Below are positions 59,800-64,000 of a stretch of DNA of 64,000 nucleotides, in pieces (position 1 is the first letter of the stretch; every line of letters starts with the position of its first letter). A program made the translations under genes and the position numbers. This DNA comes from Cannabis sativa (taxonomy: Eukaryota; Streptophyta; Magnoliopsida; Rosales; Cannabaceae): the NCBI RefSeq assembly GCF_029168945.1, contig NC_083601.1, forward strand, positions 38,553,660 to 38,617,659. The letters run 5' to 3'. The notes below the pieces were generated by a model. That model saw only the letters and a program-made list of their open reading frames with translations. It did not search any database and was not told where the DNA came from.

Positions 59800-60890
59800 G
59801 CCATTGACATTTTTGCATGGCGCCAGAGGACATGGCCGGCATCGGCCCTCATGTCATCACCCATGTCCTCAACGTCAACCCGGACATGCCTCGAAAAGAG
59901 ACGCCGCTCGACTCGGCGAAAGCCGAGGCCTTAGAGAAGAGGTGGATAAACTTTTGTCCAATAGCATGATCCGCGACGTATACTATCCGAATGGCTAGCC
60001 AATCCGGTCCCGTGCCAAGCCAAACGGACTTGGCGGGTTTGCATAGATTTCACGGATCTAAACAAAGCACCGCACCAAAGGAACGCTTCCGCCGGATTGA
60101 CCGGATATGGTGGACGCCACCTCGGATTTAAACCTGCCATCTTTCATGGATGCCTATGCGGGTACAATCAAATAAAGATGCATACGGCAGACCGTGAGTG
60201 CACTAGCTTCAGACCGATAAGTGGGTATCTCAAGTTACCTAGTCATGCCTTCGGACCGAAAACGCCGGAGCAACCTATCGAAGAATGGTTAACCGGATGT
60301 TTAAAAGCCTCACCGGGACGAAACATGGAAGTATATGTGGACGACATGCTCGTCAAATCCAAAGCATGCAATAGCCATGCAAACGACTTAGAAGAATGTT
60401 TCGAAGTCGTCGGAGATACGGCATGAAGCCAACCCGAAAAAGTGTACCTTCGGGGGTCAAATCGGGAAAATTCCCGGGCTTCATAGTCGACGGAGGGGGA
60501 TTGAGGCGAACCCGGAAAAATCCAAGCTCTCCGGACATGCCATCCCCCAAAAACATAAGGACGTGCAAAGTTTGACCGGAAAGGTAGCCGCGGCGAGCGT
60601 TTTGTCTCACGATCCACGGACAAGTGCATACCCTTCTTCAACATACTGAAGAAATGCCAAAAGTTCGAATGGACGGAGGAATGCGAGGAGGCATTCAAAA
60701 GGTTAAAAGACCATATGGCCAAACCTCCTATTCTATCAAAGCCCGACCTTGGAGAAGACTTGTTCCTTTACTTAGCCGTCTCCGAACATGCGGTCGGTCG
60801 CATTGGTCGGAGGAAGAAAAGATTCAGCACCCCGTGTACTATGTTAGTAAACGCATGATAGGGGCGAGACATAGGTGCCGGTCATTGAAA
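59800..60890 (+). pseudogene. Reverse transcriptase and RNase H regions, degenerate
   Basis: LLSNSMIRDVYYPNG marks the start of the RT domain, and MEVYVDDMLVKSKA (60325-60366) holds the YVDD catalytic motif. Downstream, frames with EWTEECEEAFKRLKDHMAKP and DLFLYLAVSEHAVG show the RNase H connection and start. Many stops and shifts occur between these motifs. Confidence 0.75.
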
Positions 60891-61149
60891 AGCTAGTATT
60901 ACGCACTCCCGATGGCATCACGGAAGTTGAGACCATACTTCCAAGCCCATCCGATCAGATTTTGACCAATCACCCACTCCCGGCAAGTTCTCCTGAAGCC
61001 TGAAGCCTCCGGAAGACTCCTCAAATGGGCAATGGAACTGAGTCGGTTGACTTGCATTACGTGCCCCGGATTTCCATAAAAGGCCAAGCCTTGGCGACTT
61101 CATCACCGAATGTAATGAAGCCGAGGCAAGCCAATACTCGGAGCCACCT

Positions 61150-61570
61150 ATCCCCACTTGGAGAGTATTTGTGGATGGAGCTTCAAACGAAAACGGTTCG
61201 AGCCGGAGTGGCTATGATATCGCCACCGGGTTGCGGCTCCAGGCAAAGACTCCGATTCAACTTCACGACTTCGAACAATGAAGCCGAATATGAGGCCCTA
61301 ATAGCAGGCTGCTAAAATTGGCTAAAGTGAGCTAAGAGAGTGGAAGTCTACAACGATTCCCACTGTGGTTGTAAACCAAGTATCCGGAGAATAAACCGCG
61401 GCGAAAGGATGGCCGCGTACGTAACAATAGTTCGAGAACTGCTCCACGAGTTCACGGACTATAAAATAGAAAGAATCCCCCGAGAAAAGAACGCTCACGC
61501 GGACCGTCCGGCTAAGCTAGCCTCGGACGGTGAGATCGAAGAGCCGGGGGTAGTACTAGAACGCTTGGCG
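61150..61570 (+). pseudogene. Second (archaeal-type) RNase H region
   Basis: TSNNEAEYEALIAG (61270-61311) and, further on, RIPREKNAHADRPAKLASDG form the pattern of the extra RNase H found in the Tat lineage between RNase H and integrase. The domain is spread over different frames. Confidence 0.7.
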
Positions 61571-61799
61571 AACGAGCATCAAAATAAAAGAGACCACACA
61601 AAACGGTTGGGCAAGAACCCGGTTGGATGGTCCCCATCATAAAATACATAACCACGGGTGAGTTGCCCCGAAGAGAGGGCAGCCTTGTCTCGAAGATTCG
61701 ATCAGCTCATCGTTATGTAATGATGGATCAAATTCTCTACCGAAGAGGACTCGAAGCATGCCTTATTTAAGGTGTGTATCGGACCTCGAAGCTAGACAA

Positions 61800-62720
61800 A
61801 TCATCCGGAGGTCCATGAAGGGTCTCCGTGGAGATCATATGGGAGGACCTCCTCAAAGAAAATATTGAGGCGTGGATACTTCTGGCCAACAATGAAAAAA
61901 GATTGTATAGACTATGTCCAAAAGTGTGACTCGTGCCAAAGGTACGCGAACATACCGAGAGCCCCTCCAAATGAGATCACGCTGATGACAAGCCCCTGGC
62001 CCTTCGCGTTGGACTTTGTTATCAAAAACATAGTGTGTCGATACGGCTTACCTCACAAAATAGTCTCGGACAATGGAAAGCAATTTGATTGCGAGGAATT
62101 TACTGACTTCTGCAACCAACACGGAGTAGTGAAAAGCTTCTCCGCGGTAGCCCGGCCTCAAACAAACGGCCAGGCGGAGGCAGTCAATAAAATCCTAAAG
62201 GTCACCTTGAAAAAGAAGGCGCCGGCTTGTAAAAATAATCGGCACGAAGAATTGCCAAGGGTATTGTGGGCCTACCGGACGACCCCAGGAACCACATTAC
62301 GGTCACTCGCCGTTCTCGATAGCATACGGTTGTGAAGGTCCGGTGGAAACATTATTCCCATCCCATAGGGAGAACGACCTACGATCGGCCACACTAACAG
62401 GGCCCGCTCCAAGAAGCTCGGATCGAGTCGAAGAACTCCGGGATGAGTCCCAAATACGGATGGCCGCTTATCAAAAGAAGGTGACCAAGTATTTTAACTC
62501 CAAGGTTAAAAACAGAAAATTCGCTATTGGTGACATGGTCCTAAGAAGGGTCTTCCCAGCCACCCAAGAACCCGGAGTGGGGGTACTTGGACCAAATTGG
62601 GAAGGACCATATGAAATCGAGGACGAAATCGGTTCTGGCACTTACAAACTGAAAAGAATGGACGGAACTACTGTCCCAAGAGCCTGGAATGCCGATCACC
62701 TCAGAAAATACTACCAGTAG
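61800..62720 (+). pseudogene. Integrase with core deletion
   Basis: The zinc-binding end shows YFWPTMKKDC and YVQKCDSCQRYA. Then SPWPFA (about 62005) runs straight into LDFVIKNIVCRYGLPHKIVS, so the front of the catalytic core with the first Asp is missing. The second Asp (SDNGKQFD) and Glu region (RPQTNGQAEAVNKIL) remain. The C-terminal part (GPNWEGPYEIEDEIGSGTYK) ends HLRKYYQ at 62720. Confidence 0.8.
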
Positions 62721-62864
62721 CGAATTAGACTTAGCTTTTGTTCAAAGAGTTTGTACCGTCCAAATGTATGCCTCCTCTATATTAAATAAAACTGAGTGCT
62801 TTAAAAACAAAGTTTCTATGCCACTCAGGGGGGTACTAGGGTATACCGCACGGACAAACAAAAA

Positions 62865-62970
62865 CAAGCTAAGTAAAATATCCTGACCCAAAGGCGAGTC
62901 AAGCTAAGTAAATATCTGACCCAAAGGGCGGTCAAGCTAAGTAAAATATCCTGACCCAAAGGGCAGGTCA
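62865..62970 (+). repeat. Tandem repeat of about 35 bp after pol
   Basis: Units beginning CAAGCTAAGTAAA and ending TGACCCAAAGG start at 62865, 62900 and 62933. Weaker copies with CCTGAGCCGAAGGACAGG and CCTAGCCCGAAGGTTAGG follow to about 63100. Such repeats are common in the untranslated region between pol and the 3' LTR of Tat elements. Confidence 0.8.
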
Positions 62971-63245
62971 AAAAACATGCGCAAAAATAAAGAGCGTAAG
63001 TATGAAACCCTGAGCCGAAGGACAGGTTGAAACATATAAAGTGTGAAAAAAGATCGCACATATATATAAATAAAATATCCTAGCCCGAAGGTTAGGTCAT
63101 ACACATATAAATGGCCCGGGGACAGGCCTTAAATTGTCTCCCCTTCAAATAAAAGCTGCCGCCTGTATGTAAATTGTTCTAAGGCAGCAGCAAGTATAGA
63201 CAAAGAAAAAAAAAAGAGTTATAAAGAGAACGGGTACAATGCGGG

Positions 63246-63930
63246 TCAATAATATGGCGCTCGGTCAGCCCGTGGCGAAGACGAGGTCGATCCGTCTGTC
63301 GCTCGGCATCGAGTCTCTTCTTCTTCTCCGAGGGTGGCAATCATGTCCTCGGGTTTGGGATAAAAAGAAAGCTTGATACTCTGATCATTGGTGGCCCAAG
63401 CCATGTAGACACCATCATCAAAGGCGCTTCGGCACCGGAGACAGACGGGAGAAAGGAGCTCGGCCCTCTTGGCGCTCGATGGGACCGATCTTTGTAGTCC
63501 CGAAGCTCCTTCAACTCCGCAGCCAGAGCGGCCTTGGATTCGATATCCGACTGATGAGTCTCCTCTAGAGACCTCACCTTGGCGGCCATTTCGTCCAAAG
63601 CCTCCCTGGCCTCCCGAAGATCCCGCCTAGCCTTCTCGGCAGCCTCGGTTTGAGCCCTTAGCTCCTCCTGATGATGGGCCTCCATCCTGCCTCTCCGCTG
63701 GGCCTCGGCCTGGATCATGTCCTCCGCCGAGCCTCCTCGGATGGCCTCCTCCTCCCTGGCCTTGGCTTTCTCTTCCTTGGCCTTGGCCGCCGCTTCCTGG
63801 CGCTCGGCAGCCTCCTGGTAGATCTGCCTCTCCGCTGTAAGGTCTTGGAGGACCTTCTTGACGTCGTTCATGTCCCCAAAATCGGACAGAGCGAAGCCAT
63901 GGCTTATAATGTTCTTGGAGAGGCGACCAG
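63246..63930 (-). pseudogene. Antisense coiled-coil ORF of the gypsy element
   Basis: The minus strand encodes a long Glu/Lys/Ala-rich coiled coil: MNDVKKVLQDLTAERQIYQE at 63871, then EAAAKAKEEKAKAREEEA and KARRDLREAREALDEMAAKV. The frame is open upstream of this Met (QAGRLSKNIISHGFALSDF), up to a break at about 63935. Near 63430 the coding signal moves to another frame (VYMAWATNDQSIKLSFYPK) and ends at TGA 63248-63246. Extra ORFs, some antisense, between pol and the 3' LTR are known in the plant Tat lineage. Function is unknown. Confidence 0.7.
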
Positions 63931-63952
63931 CCTGTTGCTATATTTTTAAACG

Positions 63953-64000
63953 CTACGCAAGTATACGCAATCAAGTAGTAAATCTCACACAGGTGAGGTC
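63953..64000 (+). repeat. Repeat flanking the gypsy element, copy 2
   Basis: It matches 55995-56040 in order and orientation. It begins 20 bases after the antisense ORF is broken off, and continues past the window end. No 3' LTR precedes it, so the gypsy element is truncated here. Confidence 0.75.

Noticed and set aside
55995..64000. The two 46-bp repeats as LTRs of one 8-kb element
   Set aside because: The block is not bounded by TG...CA, and a separate LTR with primer site and TATA box lies between them.
1..64000. CRISPR arrays, bacterial operons or viral genomes
   Set aside because: No spaced identical repeats, no operon structure and no viral gene set; all mobile sequence fits plant transposons.

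Overview
The window is nuclear DNA from a eudicot plant. It is AT-rich, its genes have many GT-AG introns, and its intergenic space is packed with plant transposable elements. Nothing fixes the species. Gene content would suit a rosid such as a Rosales genome, but that is only an impression.

Layout. 1-3531 is a non-coding LTR retrotransposon whose 5' LTR runs off the window. 3532-14022 is AT-rich sequence with repeat relics and one unrecognised four-exon membrane-protein gene (7921-9046, minus). 14323-16299 (minus) is an intronless DAYSLEEPER/RICESLEEPER-type gene derived from a hAT transposase. 17223-21619 is a repeat island with three small Helitrons and a hAT-like element that carries a nested Mutator-like MITE and abuts a broken Aha1-domain gene. 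22205-27310 holds two convergent conserved genes, NADK3 (plus) and HEI10 (minus). 28640-34771 is a second repeat island: a fourth Helitron, a CACTA element with large palindromes, an RNase H relic, and a hAT MITE containing Pol III-like boxes. 35945-49892 is gene-dense: BBX22-like (plus), RID3 (minus), VTE6 (minus) and plastid RPL13 (plus), with a clean 771-bp hAT element with target-site duplication between VTE6 and RPL13. 50627-53514 (minus) is a TBL polysaccharide O-acetyltransferase. 54287-54967 is a foldback element with a GC-rich degenerate hexamer core. 56124-63930 is a decayed Tat-lineage Ty3/gypsy retrotransposon with an antisense coiled-coil ORF.

Gene relationships. These are ordinary single-copy plant genes with separate jobs: NADH/NAD phosphorylation, meiotic crossover formation, light-regulated transcription, pre-rRNA processing and root initiation, phytol salvage to tocopherol, plastid translation, and wall O-acetylation. 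From memory, NADK3, BBX22, VTE6, plastid RPL13 and a TBL gene lie in the same order on Arabidopsis chromosome 1 (around At1g78590-At1g78710), so this looks like a conserved block with HEI10 and RID3 interspersed. All exon borders come from reading frames, GT/AG sites and remembered family sequences; no alignment or transcript data were available.

The most unusual signals are four stem-loops with a shared 7-nt loop and covarying stems in the non-coding retrotransposon, the GC-rich satellite core of the foldback element, the Helitron pair separated by two bases, the CACTA palindromes, and the antisense ORF of the gypsy element.
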